DNA of 49,806 nucleotides from Myxococcaceae bacterium (GCA_019686135.1 JADGHL010000025.1:1-49806); one strand, 5' to 3'. Shown: positions 16,820-25,557, counted from the first letter of the stretch. Numbers and translations are program-made. Notes: generated by a model from the letters alone, not told the origin.

Positions 16820-17581
16820 ATGGCGTCGAAGAAGAAGCAGGTCAGCGCGCCGCGGCCGCCCTCGCCGAAGGTGAAGGAGCGCGCGGCGCAGGTGGTCCAG
16901 AGGCTCTCCCGGGCGATCCCGGATCCACATGTGGAGCTGCACTTCGAGAACCCGTGGCAGCTGCTCGTGGCGGTCATCCTCAGCGCCCAGAGCACCGACC
17001 GGATGGTCAACTCGGTGATGCCGAAGCTCCTCGAGAAGTGGCCGGACGCGCGGGCGCTCGCGGCGGCGCCGCAGGAGGAGGTGGAGGTGGTCATCAAGTC
17101 CACCGGCTTCTTCCGCAACAAGGCGAAGGCGATCCGCGAGATGAGCCGGATCCTCGTGGAGCGCTTCGACGGGCAGGTCCCGAAGACGATGGAGGAGATG
17201 CTGGAGCTGCCCGGCGTGGCGCGGAAGACCGCCAACGTGGTGCTCGGCGTCGCGTACAAGGTGGCGGCGGGAATTCCGGTGGACACCCATGCGATGCGCG
17301 TCTCGCAGCGGCTCGGGCTGACCCGCCACACGGACCCGGTGAAGATCGAGGCCGCGCTCTGTGCACTCTTTCCGCAGCGCGAATGGACCCGGATGGGCCA
17401 CCGCTTCGTGCTGCACGGCCGGCACGTCTGCACCGCGCGGGCGCCGCGCTGCAGGCAGTGTCCGCTCAATGAAATCTGCCCGAGCGCCATGGAGGAACCG
17501 GAGGGCACCTGGCAGGCGCGCGCCGACGCGGAGGCGCGGGAGATGGAGTCCCGCGCCGAGCCCTTCCACCGCGCTGGCTGA
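16820..17581 (+). CDS. nth: Endonuclease III (base-excision DNA glycosylase/AP lyase)
   Basis: A 253-residue protein started at the ATG at 16820, the first codon after the HAD gene that leaves a normal-length family member. It removes oxidised pyrimidines and cleaves the AP site. The helix-hairpin-helix is MLELPGVARKTANVVLGV with catalytic Lys136, and the catalytic Asp155 is in GIPVDTHAMRVSQRLGL. The iron-sulphur loop C-x6-C-x2-C-x5-C is intact at the end (CTARAPRCRQCPLNEIC). About 25 basic residues at the N-terminus and a 30-residue acidic/basic tail after the cluster extend the core; E. coli Nth has 211 residues. Confidence 0.96.
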   Translation: MASKKKQVSAPRPPSPKVKERAAQVVQRLSRAIPDPHVELHFENPWQLLVAVILSAQSTDRMVNSVMPKLLEKWPDARALAAAPQEEVEVVIKSTGFFRNKAKAIREMSRILVERFDGQVPKTMEEMLELPGVARKTANVVLGVAYKVAAGIPVDTHAMRVSQRLGLTRHTDPVKIEAALCALFPQREWTRMGHRFVLHGRHVCTARAPRCRQCPLNEICPSAMEEPEGTWQARADAEAREMESRAEPFHRAG

Positions 17582-17609
17582 ACGCTCCGGGGTGCGCTAA
17601 CCCGCGGCC

Positions 17610-18392
17610 ATGGACCTTGGGCTTCGGGGCAAGTCCGCGCTGGTCACCGGCTCCAGCCGCGGCATCGGCAGAGCGATCGCAACGACGCTCGTGCGCGAGG
17701 GCGCGTCGGTGTGTCTGTGCGCGCGCGGGAAGGAGGCGCTGGACGGGGCGGCGCGCGCGCTGTCGGCGATCGCCGCCACCACCGGCGCGAAGGTCGCCGC
17801 GGTGTCGGCCGACGTCGCCACGGTGGACGGTGCGGCGCAGGCGGTGCGTCACACCGTGGAGCAGCTCGGGCGGATCGACGTGTTGGTGAACAACGTCGGC
17901 GGCTCGGGCAGGAGCGGGCCCTTCGACACCGTGGACCCGCTGCGCTTCGAGGAGGTCGTCCGCGCCAATCTGCTGTCGGCGGCGTGGACCAGCCGCGCGG
18001 CGGTGGACTGGATGAAGGACAACGGCGGCGGGGCGATCGTCCACATCGCCTCCCTCTATGGCCGCGAGTACGGGCCGTCCGCGGCCTACGTCGCCGGGAA
18101 GGCGGGCGTGATTGCCCTGGGCAAGGAGATGGCCATCGACCTCGCGCGGTACGGCATCCGCGTGAACACCGTGGCGCCGGGGTCGATCCTCTTTCCCGGC
18201 GGGTCGTGGGAGCGCCGCCAGAAGACCGAACCGGAGCGCGTGGCGAAGCTCTTGCGCGAGGAGCTGCCCTTCGGCCGCTTCGGCACGCCGGAGGAGGTCG
18301 CGGAGGTGGTGGCCTTCCTCGTCTCTCCGCGGGCGTCGTGGGTCACCGGCGTGTGCGTCCCGGTGGACGGCGGGCAGGGGCGGTCGCTGTAG
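17610..18392 (+). CDS. SDR-family oxidoreductase (FabG-like)
   Basis: A 260-residue classical short-chain dehydrogenase. The cofactor motif is ALVTGSSRGIGRAIA, followed by CARGKEAL (an Arg after the second strand, in line with NADP), the NNVG variant of NNAG in DVLVNNVGGSGRSGP, Ser in VHIASLYGREYGPSAAYVAGKAG with the Tyr-x3-Lys pair, and a C-terminal VTGVCVPVDGGQGRSL that is the usual SDR ending. NNVGG-type SDRs of this layout act on 3-oxoacyl or sugar/steroid substrates; the exact one cannot be told. It follows nth after 28 bases and is followed by a VWA protein. Confidence 0.92.
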   Translation: MDLGLRGKSALVTGSSRGIGRAIATTLVREGASVCLCARGKEALDGAARALSAIAATTGAKVAAVSADVATVDGAAQAVRHTVEQLGRIDVLVNNVGGSGRSGPFDTVDPLRFEEVVRANLLSAAWTSRAAVDWMKDNGGGAIVHIASLYGREYGPSAAYVAGKAGVIALGKEMAIDLARYGIRVNTVAPGSILFPGGSWERRQKTEPERVAKLLREELPFGRFGTPEEVAEVVAFLVSPRASWVTGVCVPVDGGQGRSL

Positions 18393-18439
18393 ATCCTTTC
18401 GGCGGCCCGGTCGTTTCTCCCCGCATCCGGAGGAGAAAC

Positions 18440-19378
18440 ATGAACCGACCTCTTCTTGCCGCCGTCCTCGCCGTCCTGACGCTCGCCGCGCCGGCCTTCG
18501 CCGAAGGCGACGCGCCACCCCGGCTCAAGAGGCCGCGCCTGGACGTGGTGTTCGCGATCGACACCACCGGGTCCATGGGCGACGAGATCGACGTGGTGAA
18601 GCAGCGCCTGCAGCAGATGGTGGCGGAGATCGGCGCGGGCCGGCCGAAGCCCGACGTGCGCTTCGGGATGGTGGCGTACAAGGATCGCGGCGACGAGTAC
18701 GTCGTCCACCCGGTCCCGCTGTCGCGTGACGTGAACGCGTTCTACGCGGAGGTGCGCGCCCTCAGCGCAAGCGGCGGAGGAGACGAGCCCGAAGACGTGG
18801 CCGCCGCGCTCACCTGGGCCATCGACCGGATGAACTGGGACAAGGATCGCGAGGTCACCCGGTTGCTCTTTTTGATCGGCGACGCCGGCCCGCACCACTA
18901 CCCGGGCGAGGCGTCGATGACGACGCTGGCCGCGCGGGCGAAGGAGAAGCGGATCAAGATCAACACCATCGGCTGCAGCGGCCTTGTGGGGGAGGCGGAG
19001 GAGGCGTTCCGCACGCTCGCGCTCCGCTCCGGCGGGAAGTTCGACGTGCTCACCTATCGGCAAATCGTCGCCACCGCGGATGGGCACAAGCGCACCGTCC
19101 TCACCCGCGGCGGCGAGACGTTCGCGGCGGACGGAGAGCTCTCCGACGAGGACTGGAAGAAGGGCGCAGACGTGGTGGCCCGTGCAGGCGTTGCAAAGAA
19201 GGTGACGACCGGCGGGTGGCTGAGCGGAGCGGGCGCGGGTGTCGCGGATCGTGCCGCGCCGGGACGGTCGATGGCACCATCGGCGGTGGCGCCGGTGACC
19301 GTGGGCGAGAACAACCTCGACGCGCTCATCACATCTGAGATCAAGGCCTCCGCGACGAAGGCCGGCGTTGCGTACTGA
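18440..19378 (+). CDS. Secreted VWA-domain protein
   Basis: A 312-residue protein; the start at 18440 is set by AGGAG 4 bases upstream and by a clean Sec signal peptide ([20 protein letters not shown], cleaved after AFA). The VWA domain covers about residues 36-235: metal-site motif DTTGSM, then [27 protein letters not shown], and [16 protein letters not shown]. The pattern with Asp in GDAGPH, and the conserved HHY, is that of vWA proteins with an intact MIDAS. The C-terminal 80 residues (after [15 protein letters not shown]) have a helix with [16 protein letters not shown] and a glycine-rich stretch. No lipobox is present, so the protein is likely periplasmic or released. It is 47 bases after the SDR gene. 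Confidence 0.88.
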   Translation: MNRPLLAAVLAVLTLAAPAFAEGDAPPRLKRPRLDVVFAIDTTGSMGDEIDVVKQRLQQMVAEIGAGRPKPDVRFGMVAYKDRGDEYVVHPVPLSRDVNAFYAEVRALSASGGGDEPEDVAAALTWAIDRMNWDKDREVTRLLFLIGDAGPHHYPGEASMTTLAARAKEKRIKINTIGCSGLVGEAEEAFRTLALRSGGKFDVLTYRQIVATADGHKRTVLTRGGETFAADGELSDEDWKKGADVVARAGVAKKVTTGGWLSGAGAGVADRAAPGRSMAPSAVAPVTVGENNLDALITSEIKASATKAGVAY

Positions 19379-19433
19379 CGAAGGGCGGGCATCCGCGCTT
19401 TGTCCTCCGCGGCGGCTGGACTATTCGGAGCGC

Positions 19434-20522
19434 ATGGCTGCCTGGGACGAACACGCGTTCACGAAGCTGGTGGAACAACTCAAGGGCGGCACGCTCGCCG
19501 CCGCCGACATCCCGCCGGAGCGGATCGAACCGCCCCGGCCGGGTGACGTGAAGCCCTGGCCGAAGGCGGGCACCGACGAGCACCGGGCCGCGGTGGAGGC
19601 GGGCGAGGAGGCGTTGCGCCGGGGGGAGATCGCCGCCGCGGTGGTGGCGGGCGGAGCGGGGACCCGGTTCGGCGGCGCGGTGAAGGCGCTGGTGGAGGTG
19701 CTGCCGGGCCACACCTTCCTCGATTACAAGCTCGCCGACGCGAGCCGGGTGGCCCAGCGCTACGGCCGGATGCCGCCCATCGCGCTGATGACCTCCGCGC
19801 TGACCCACGATGGCATCGCCGCCGAGGTGAAGCGGCTGGGGGTGGAGCGGGACGTGCTCCTGTTCCAGCAGCGGATGCTCCCGCGCCTCACCGAGACCTT
19901 CGAGATCTTCTGCGAGGACGGTCAGCCGTCGCTGGCGCCGGCCGGACACGGCGACTTCTTCCGCGCGCTGCGCGAGTCCGGCGTGGGGGAAGCGCTTCGC
20001 CAGCGCGGCGTGAAGCACGTGTACTTCTCCAACATCGACAACCTGATGGCCACGCTCGATCCGGTCGTGGTCGGGCTGCACCTGCTCGGCGGCAAGGCGA
20101 TGACGGTGGAGGTGACCGCGCGGGATCGTGGCAATGGGGTGCTGGATGCGGGCGCGGCGCCGGTCCGCGTCGACGGGTTCCTGCAGCTGGTGGAGAAGGT
20201 GGATCCGACGAAGCACGCGTACATCTCCACCAACAACATCTTCTTCCGGCTAAAGGACCTGCTCACCCGGGAGATCGCCGTGCCCTGGCGCGTGGTGAAG
20301 AAGCAGGTCGGCGGTCAGACGGTGATCCAGCTCGAGCAGGTCACGGGCGAAGCCACCGGCGTGCGCGACGCGAGCGGCGCGCCGGTTCTGCCCACCGCCT
20401 TCATCGAGGTCCCGCGTCAGGATCCGGCGACGAGCCGCTTCGAGCCGGTGAAGACGCCGGAGGATCTCCCGCACGTGCTGAGCCGGATCCGTTCGCGGCT
20501 GGAGGCGTTGCGGCCGTCGTAA
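19434..20522 (+). CDS. UDP-sugar pyrophosphorylase-family nucleotidyltransferase
   Basis: A 362-residue protein of the UDPGP family; GGAG 3 bases before the ATG at 19434 sets the start. The nucleotide-binding loop is [17 protein letters not shown], the uridine/hexose-contact region holds [10 protein letters not shown] and [18 protein letters not shown], and the metal-binding region [15 protein letters not shown] follows, then [13 protein letters not shown]. The order and spacing match eukaryote-type UDP-N-acetylglucosamine/UDP-glucose pyrophosphorylases, which are rather rare in bacteria compared with GlmU or GalU. It makes a UDP-sugar from a sugar 1-phosphate and UTP; which sugar is open. 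The 3' end runs over the tail of the broken FHA gene on the other strand. Confidence 0.88.
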   Translation: MAAWDEHAFTKLVEQLKGGTLAAADIPPERIEPPRPGDVKPWPKAGTDEHRAAVEAGEEALRRGEIAAAVVAGGAGTRFGGAVKALVEVLPGHTFLDYKLADASRVAQRYGRMPPIALMTSALTHDGIAAEVKRLGVERDVLLFQQRMLPRLTETFEIFCEDGQPSLAPAGHGDFFRALRESGVGEALRQRGVKHVYFSNIDNLMATLDPVVVGLHLLGGKAMTVEVTARDRGNGVLDAGAAPVRVDGFLQLVEKVDPTKHAYISTNNIFFRLKDLLTREIAVPWRVVKKQVGGQTVIQLEQVTGEATGVRDASGAPVLPTAFIEVPRQDPATSRFEPVKTPEDLPHVLSRIRSRLEALRPS

Positions 20523-20866
20523 GCGCCGCGGGTTTTGGCTTGCCCGTGAGGCGGCGGTAGAGCGATTCGGTGAGGTGGAACCAGAAGTCCACGTCGCCGA
20601 AGCTGAGCACGTCCCCGTCGTGCAGCTCCGCCTCGCGATCGCCGATCGGCCGCTCGTCGATGCGGGTGCCGTTGCTCGAGCCGAGGTCCTTCACGGCGGC
20701 GTGCCGCGCGGTCCACACCCAGGAGATGATCGCGTGGCGTTTGGACACCGAGGTCGCAGTCCGGCAGACGGCCCACCATCCATGCGTCGATGGTGCGCAG
20801 GGGTGGGAGCGTCACGGTCACCAGCTCGTCGAAGGCGAGCTCCCGAAGCTGCTTCGTGGTGAGCAA
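20401..20866 (-). pseudogene. FHA-domain gene broken by a small deletion
   Basis: Two minus-strand frames join into one FHA domain. The first (from about 20866, TTG in front of LTTKQLRELAFDEL) reads VTLPPLRTIDAWMVGRLPDC to DL, the first FHA strands with the GR pair. At 20749 the frame shifts, and the second frame (from 20748) continues VSKRHAIISWVWTARHAA, then DLGSSNGTRIDERPIG and a final LHDGDVLSFGDVDFWFH. In intact FHA domains about six residues separate the DL strand from VSxRH; here they are missing together with the frame, consistent with a loss of about 17 bases. The frame then runs on into the opposite-strand pyrophosphorylase gene to a stop at 20401. The phosphothreonine-binding loop is intact but would only be made if translation restarted at 20748. 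Confidence 0.6.
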
Positions 20867-20932
20867 GCCGAACGCCCTCTCCGAAAGATTGCGGTCGACC
20901 GTGCCGAGTGGATCGTTGTTAGAGTTCGCGCG

Positions 20933-21427
20933 ATGTCGGACGAGGTGGCGCGACTGCACGAGCTCACCGTCGCGCTCCGCGCGCCGCAGTCGCTGGAAGA
21001 GGTGCTGCAGACGCTGGTCGATCAGACCTCGCACCTGCTAAACGTGGTCCGGGTCGCCGCGTACCTCTTCAACGCCGACCACACCCGGCTCACCGCCACC
21101 GCGCGCGCGGGCCTGCCCATCCACACCGCGCCCATCGAGTTCCGCATCGGAGAGGGGCTGTTGGGGTGGATCGCCGAGCGGCAGGTGGGCCTGCGCACGG
21201 GGGACGCCGAAGCGGATCCGCGGTTCCTCGCGCGGCCGGGGCAGACCGTGAAGATCGGCTCGTTCGTGGGCGTGCCCATCCTCGGGAGCACGACGGTGCT
21301 CGGCGTGCTCAGCGCCACCAACCCGGATCCGCACGCCTTCGGCCCGCGCGATCAACAGTTGCTGGAGATCGCGGCCGCGCTCGCGGCCCCGGCGATCGAG
21401 GCGACGACCCGGGCGCGCTCAGGCTGA
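20933..21427 (+). CDS. GAF-domain protein
   Basis: A 164-residue protein that is one GAF domain: helix EVARLHELTVALRAPQSLEEV, core strands VRVAAYLFNADHTRLTATA, then GEGLLGWIAERQVGLRTGDA and FVGVPILGSTTVLGVLSATN, ending in a long helix (QLLEIAAALAAPAIEATTRA). GAF domains sense small molecules (cyclic nucleotides, amino acids, nitrate, haem); nothing here identifies the ligand and there is no output domain, so it should act through a partner. It starts at the ATG at 20933, next to the broken FHA gene with which it is divergent, and its stop overlaps the methyltransferase stop by nine bases. Confidence 0.88.
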   Translation: MSDEVARLHELTVALRAPQSLEEVLQTLVDQTSHLLNVVRVAAYLFNADHTRLTATARAGLPIHTAPIEFRIGEGLLGWIAERQVGLRTGDAEADPRFLARPGQTVKIGSFVGVPILGSTTVLGVLSATNPDPHAFGPRDQQLLEIAAALAAPAIEATTRARSG

Positions 21428-22147
21428 TGCCGTCTGCTTCAGCCGTTCGTTCACCCGCGCCACCCACTCCGGTTCCTTCTCCAGACACGCAGTCCGTCGT
21501 TGGAGCCGCACGGAGGCCACGGGAATCGACCCGCTCCCCGCGAAGGGATCGAGCACCAGGTCGCCGGGCCGGGACCACGTGAGCAGAAGCGGGGCGATCG
21601 ACGAGAACGGCTTGTGGTGCGGATGCGCGCCCCACTTTACGCCCTCGCCCTCGTCGTCGTAGCCGGTGACCACCGACCAGGGGAGCGGTGGCTTCGAGAG
21701 GTCCGGTGGCGGCGGCGGCGTGCGCGAGAGCACCAGCGCCACCTCGTACACGCGCAGCACCTGTTCGTTCGCGTTCACGTTGCGCGTGCGCTTGGCCCAC
21801 ACGAACTCGCCCAGCGTGTGTGCAAAGCCCAGCTTTCTCGCGGTGCTGACGATGGGCTCCTTCCCCAGGAAGTTGGTCCAGATCACCAGCGGCGCGTGCG
21901 GCTGGAGGTGCTCCACCGCGAGCGGCAGCCACTGCCCGGTGAACGTGCGGTAGTCGCGGACCGACTCGAAGCGCACCGCCGGAGCGCGGTCGATCTTCCG
22001 GTTGCGATTGTCGCGCAGATCGCCGCCACGTCGCCGCCGCGTGAGCAGGCAGTACGGCGGATCGGTCAGAAGCAGCGCCGCCTTCTCGCCGCGCAGCGCA
22101 CGCACGTAGCCATCGGGTCGGGTGGCGTCCGCGCAGATGCAGTCCAT
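21419..22147 (-). CDS. Orphan DNA methyltransferase, beta class (N6-adenine or N4-cytosine)
   Basis: A 242-residue enzyme of the N6/N4-type DNA methylase family. Catalytic motif IV is TDPPYCLL (Asp29-Pro-Pro-Tyr32), and the AdoMet motif DPFAGSGSIPVAS lies near the C-terminus, so the order is IV before I (beta class); the DPPY sequence fits adenine-N6 methylation. The target-recognition region between them carries the loop RRRRGGDLRDNRNRKIDR and a proline-rich stretch (PPPPPDLSKPPLPW). No restriction endonuclease is next to it, so it acts as a solitary methyltransferase, as CcrM and Dam do. Specificity cannot be read from the sequence. Confidence 0.9.
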   Translation of the reverse strand: MDCICADATRPDGYVRALRGEKAALLLTDPPYCLLTRRRRGGDLRDNRNRKIDRAPAVRFESVRDYRTFTGQWLPLAVEHLQPHAPLVIWTNFLGKEPIVSTARKLGFAHTLGEFVWAKRTRNVNANEQVLRVYEVALVLSRTPPPPPDLSKPPLPWSVVTGYDDEGEGVKWGAHPHHKPFSSIAPLLLTWSRPGDLVLDPFAGSGSIPVASVRLQRRTACLEKEPEWVARVNERLKQTASA

Positions 22148-22217
22148 GCCGGGCGTCTAACCCGTGTCCCACCGCCCGGTCGACACCGTTGCGCAGCGCT
22201 CCGTCACACGCGTCCGC

Positions 22218-23741
22218 TCAGTTGCCGGCGAAGACGCCGATCGCTCCGGCCTCGATGGCGCCATCGGAGCGCTCGAGCGACCGGAACGCCACGAGGACGC
22301 GCCGGGGCGATCCGCTGCGGTCGATCTGGATGTCCCAGATCGGGTGCGCCGCGAGAGCCGTGCCGAAGGTCGCCTCGCCGTACTGAAGGACTGCTCCGCC
22401 CTGCAGCCGGCTGATGCCCCCGCCCCAACGGTGTCCCGCCCAGAGCGAACCGTCCGTGTCGGCGGCCAGCGCGCTGACGTGCGGGGCGATCAGATCGCCG
22501 CTCCGATAGCCCAGCACGTGCCCCTCGCCGTCCAGGTGCGCGAGCCCCCACGCGAACGAGCTCACCCAGACCGAGCCATCGCCCATCACGGCGATCCCGG
22601 AGATTGCGTCGTCCTTGCGCTGCGCGGGCGTGGGGCATTGATCCTCGGGGACTGCGTCCGGCCACACGTCGATGCGGCTGGTGGAGCTGTGTCCGGCTTC
22701 GGTGTCCACCTGCGCGGCCCAGTAGTCGCCGTAGGTGCCGAACTTGAACCGGGTGGCGCGATTGGCGCCGCCGAACCACACGTCCCCCGTCGCGCGGTCC
22801 ACGCCCACGCCGTAGTACGAGTCGGTGAGCAGGACGAGCTCGCTGCCGACGGTCCCGCACACCGCGGGGTGCACGTGCTCGAACAGGCCCGCGCACCCGA
22901 GCTGGCCGTTGCAGCGGGGGTTGCCGGTGAACCCGGCGCGGCCCCACGCGAAGCCGTGGTTCCCGCCGAACCAGACGCTCTGCGTGCCTTTGTCGTACGC
23001 GATCCGCAGGATGTCGCAGACCTTCTCGCGGCCGCGCGGCTCGTCCCGCACCACGTTGGGGCCGGAGAAGATGTCGTAGTGGACGACGTTGATCCCTCCG
23101 TCCGGTTTCAGCGTCACCTTGTCCGCGTCGCCGCTCTTGTAGATGGACGGATCTGGATCCGGTCCGTCCCAGTTGGACTCGCAGTCGACTTTCCCCGGCG
23201 GCGGCGGTCTGCCCGCGTAGCCCACGAACACCGTCCCCGCAGGCCCGCCGGCGACCGACAGCACTTTGAGGTAGTGCGGGCCCGGCGCGTCGCTGCCGTC
23301 CGGCATGTAGCCGTACGGGTGGAGCCCATCGTCCATCGTGAACCGCTCGAAGGTGGAGGCGCCCTTGCGGAGCAGGAACAATCCCTCTTCGCCGCCCGCC
23401 ACCCAGATGTTGCCGCCTTCGTCCGCGGTCACGCCGAGCACGTCGGTCGGACCGCCCTCGGCCTTGCCGTAGAACGTCCAGCCGTCTGCGTTCGGGAACG
23501 TGAGGATGACCACGCCGCCACCGTCGGAGCCGCCATCCGTCCCGCCGCCGTCTCCCGGGTCGTTGCCGGAATCCGGGGGCCCGCCGTCGTCCGGTGAGCC
23601 CGAGTCTGTCCCCGGCGAACCGCCATCGCCCGTGGGCGTGGCGCCTCCATCTCCGTTGTTCGAAGTGGGCAACGTGGGCTCACATCGCACCAGCGCCAGC
23701 GCCGCGCTGAGCGCGACCGCAGCCCAGAATGTCCTCTTCAT
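22218..23741 (-). CDS. Lipoprotein with a beta-propeller of reg_prop-type repeats
   Basis: A 507-residue protein. The ATG at 23741 has GGAGG 8 bases upstream and opens a lipoprotein signal peptide (MKRTFWAAVALSAALALVRC, Cys20). A low-complexity linker of Asp/Gly/Ser follows (about residues 24-75), which is typical of Myxococcota outer-membrane lipoproteins. The rest is a chain of blade-like repeats of the two-component-regulator-propeller type: NIWVAGGEEGLFLLR, SVWFGGNHGFAWGRA, DVWFGGANRATRFKFG, SVWVSSFAWGLAHLDG and SLWAGHRWGGGISRLQGG. Several cysteines could form disulphides. No kinase domain is attached. Function is unknown; ligand or glycan recognition at the cell surface is an inference. 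Confidence 0.85.
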   Translation of the reverse strand: MKRTFWAAVALSAALALVRCEPTLPTSNNGDGGATPTGDGGSPGTDSGSPDDGGPPDSGNDPGDGGGTDGGSDGGGVVILTFPNADGWTFYGKAEGGPTDVLGVTADEGGNIWVAGGEEGLFLLRKGASTFERFTMDDGLHPYGYMPDGSDAPGPHYLKVLSVAGGPAGTVFVGYAGRPPPPGKVDCESNWDGPDPDPSIYKSGDADKVTLKPDGGINVVHYDIFSGPNVVRDEPRGREKVCDILRIAYDKGTQSVWFGGNHGFAWGRAGFTGNPRCNGQLGCAGLFEHVHPAVCGTVGSELVLLTDSYYGVGVDRATGDVWFGGANRATRFKFGTYGDYWAAQVDTEAGHSSTSRIDVWPDAVPEDQCPTPAQRKDDAISGIAVMGDGSVWVSSFAWGLAHLDGEGHVLGYRSGDLIAPHVSALAADTDGSLWAGHRWGGGISRLQGGAVLQYGEATFGTALAAHPIWDIQIDRSGSPRRVLVAFRSLERSDGAIEAGAIGVFAGN

Positions 23742-23977
23742 TCCCCTGCCTCCCTCGTGCGCGCGGCCGGGCTCGACGAGGTCGATCGGCGCGCACGCGT
23801 CCGAGCCGGGGCTGGCAAGGCGGGTGCCAGCGGGAACCCACAGGATCGCCAGCCCGATTGGGCAGCCTGGTTCCCACGGAAGGGCGCGGCGCACACCCGT
23901 TGCGGAGAGAAGTTCTGTCCCGCTGCGGGCGGCGCCGAATTCTTGCGCCACCCAAGCCGCCTTCTAGCGTCGCGGTC
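23742..23977. promoter_or_regulatory. Divergent intergenic region with stacked hairpins
   Basis: Between two divergent starts there are two adjoining inverted repeats: GCTGGCA (23811-23817) with TGCCAGC (23825-23831), and directly after it GGGAACC (23832-23838) with GGTTCCC (23869-23875), the latter enclosing GCCC-gatt-GGGC (23852-23863). All stems are perfect and form equally on either strand. They could be leader RNA structure or operator-like sites; no known riboswitch consensus was recognised. Confidence 0.35.
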
Positions 23978-24430
23978 ATGGACAAGACCTTCCTCGTCGA
24001 ACAGCTGGGCGAAAGGCTCCGCGCCGTGCTCCAGGAGACGCACCGCGCCGCCGTGGCAGCGCGGGAGGACGCGAAGTCCGGTGCCCAACGCGCGGTGAAC
24101 CTCGCGCGGGGGCAGCTGCAGCGTTACGAGAACGCGCGCGCCGCGCTGGAGGCGTTGGAGTCCTTCCGTGTCCGTCCGCTGCGCAAGGGCGAGCCCATCA
24201 CGCTCGGAGCGGTGGTGGAGGTGGAAGACGGGGAATGCGGCCGCACCCTTTTCCTGGCGCCCGTCGGAGCGGGAGAGGAGCTCACCGGACCGGATGGGGA
24301 CGGCATCTTTCAGGTCGTCACGCCGGCCTCACCCTTCGGCAAGGCGCTCCTGGGCAAGCGGCAGAACGACGTCGTCGAAGTCACCCTGCACGGCGAACCC
24401 ACCGAGTGGACCATCGCCTGGGTTGCGTAA
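23978..24430 (+). CDS. GreA/GreB-family protein without the acidic catalytic tip
   Basis: A 150-residue protein with an N-terminal coiled coil (about 1-65) and a C-terminal FKBP-like domain (about 70-148: ITLGAVVEVEDGECGRTLFL, FQVVTPASPFGKALLGKRQ, DVVEVTLHGEPTEWTI). That layout and length are those of Gre factors, which enter the RNA polymerase secondary channel. The coiled-coil tip of E. coli GreA carries Asp41 and Glu44, which hold the second magnesium for transcript cleavage. Aligning AREDAKSGAQ with AREHGDLKEN puts Lys33 and Ala36 at these two places. The protein should therefore bind polymerase without stimulating cleavage, like other Gre paralogues that compete or inhibit. Binding is inference. 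ATG 23978 is the only start giving a full coiled coil. Confidence 0.75.
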   Translation: MDKTFLVEQLGERLRAVLQETHRAAVAAREDAKSGAQRAVNLARGQLQRYENARAALEALESFRVRPLRKGEPITLGAVVEVEDGECGRTLFLAPVGAGEELTGPDGDGIFQVVTPASPFGKALLGKRQNDVVEVTLHGEPTEWTIAWVA

Positions 24431-24441
24431 CCAGCAAGGAC

Positions 24442-25557
24442 TCACCTGCTGACGGGGCTCGCGTGTGATTCGAGGAACGCGGCGATCCGCGGATACAGGT
24501 CTTCCGGCGCGTGCCGGCCCAGCACCAGGTCGCCGTGGCCGTAGTCGTCCAGAAAGCCGTTGTCGCGGCCGGCGACGAGGAGCTCGGCCGGGCCGCCGAG
24601 GTGGCCGAGCGCGTGCGCGACCGCGTCGGGTGGCGCGAAGAGATCGCGCGAGCCGGCGATGAGGAGGGTGGGGACGCGCACGTTCGCGAGGCTGCGCTCG
24701 TAGTCGATCGTCCCGTCCTCCGAGTCCCAGCGCCCCGTGTTGGCCCAGCGGAAGAACTGCCGCGCCACGCCCCCCGCAACGTCTGCGCCCACGTTCACCA
24801 GCGCCAGCTTGCGGATCTCCGGATCGATGTTCTCCGAGTAGACCAGGTACTGCATGAACCACTCGGGCGGCGGCACGAACAGCGAGAGCCGCGCGAGGTT
24901 CTGGATCGGCACCTTCGGCGCATCGAGCAGCGGCCGCACCACGCGGGCGAAGGCCTTGAGGCCGCGCTGCAAGGCGAAGGTCGTCGGCGTGCCGAGCGTG
25001 ACCACCGCGCGGATCGGCGCGGTGGGTCGGATGCCCAGGTGGGCCAGCGGCAGCAGCCCGCCCTTGGAGTGGCCCACCCAGAGCACGCCGGGTGCGCCGG
25101 TGGCGGTGAGGCTGCGCAGCGCCGCACCCACGTCGTAGAGCGTCTGGCGATCGAAGGAGATCCGCTGCGCCTCGCCCGCCTCGCCGCGTCCGCGCAGCTC
25201 GACGATCCACGTCTCGAACCCGCGCTCGGCCAGACGCCGCGCCAGCGAGTAGCGTTCGTCCAGATCGAACGTGAAGCGGTTGGCGCCGTGGCCATGACAG
25301 AGCACCACCGGCTCGCGGAAGCGACGCTGTCCCCGGGGCGCGTAGCGCGCGAGCGCGATGAACTCGCCGTCGTCGGTGCGGATCCGATCGAGCGCGTCCG
25401 GCCGGAACTCGCGGACGTAGGGCTTGTACCCGAACGGGAAGGCCTTCACCGTCCCGCCGAGACGGATCCACCAGGAGGCCGGTGCCGAAGGCCCATCCGC
25501 GCGCGCGAGGAGCGCGGCGTCCCGCTCGGCGGCGATCTCAGCCGGATCCGGAATCAT
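24442..25557 (-). CDS. Alpha/beta hydrolase
   Basis: A 371-residue protein with the serine hydrolase fold. The oxyanion stretch is VVLCHGHGANRFTFDL, the nucleophile elbow is VLWVGHSKGGLLPLAH (Ser164), the acid is probably Asp in LLIAGSRDLFAPPDA, and the histidine in FLDDYGHGDLVLGRHA. About 70 residues precede the fold and a lid of roughly 80 residues (KAFARVVRPLLDAPKVP and on) lies between core halves, as in lipases and polyhydroxyalkanoate depolymerase/synthase-like members. No signal peptide is seen. It is the third gene of a minus-strand run after the lipase and FadL genes, so action on released acyl products is likely but inferred. Confidence 0.85.
   Translation of the reverse strand: MIPDPAEIAAERDAALLARADGPSAPASWWIRLGGTVKAFPFGYKPYVREFRPDALDRIRTDDGEFIALARYAPRGQRRFREPVVLCHGHGANRFTFDLDERYSLARRLAERGFETWIVELRGRGEAGEAQRISFDRQTLYDVGAALRSLTATGAPGVLWVGHSKGGLLPLAHLGIRPTAPIRAVVTLGTPTTFALQRGLKAFARVVRPLLDAPKVPIQNLARLSLFVPPPEWFMQYLVYSENIDPEIRKLALVNVGADVAGGVARQFFRWANTGRWDSEDGTIDYERSLANVRVPTLLIAGSRDLFAPPDAVAHALGHLGGPAELLVAGRDNGFLDDYGHGDLVLGRHAPEDLYPRIAAFLESHASPVSR

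Noticed and set aside
21419..22147. A restriction-modification system
   Set aside because: No endonuclease or specificity gene adjoins; neighbours are a GAF protein and a propeller lipoprotein.
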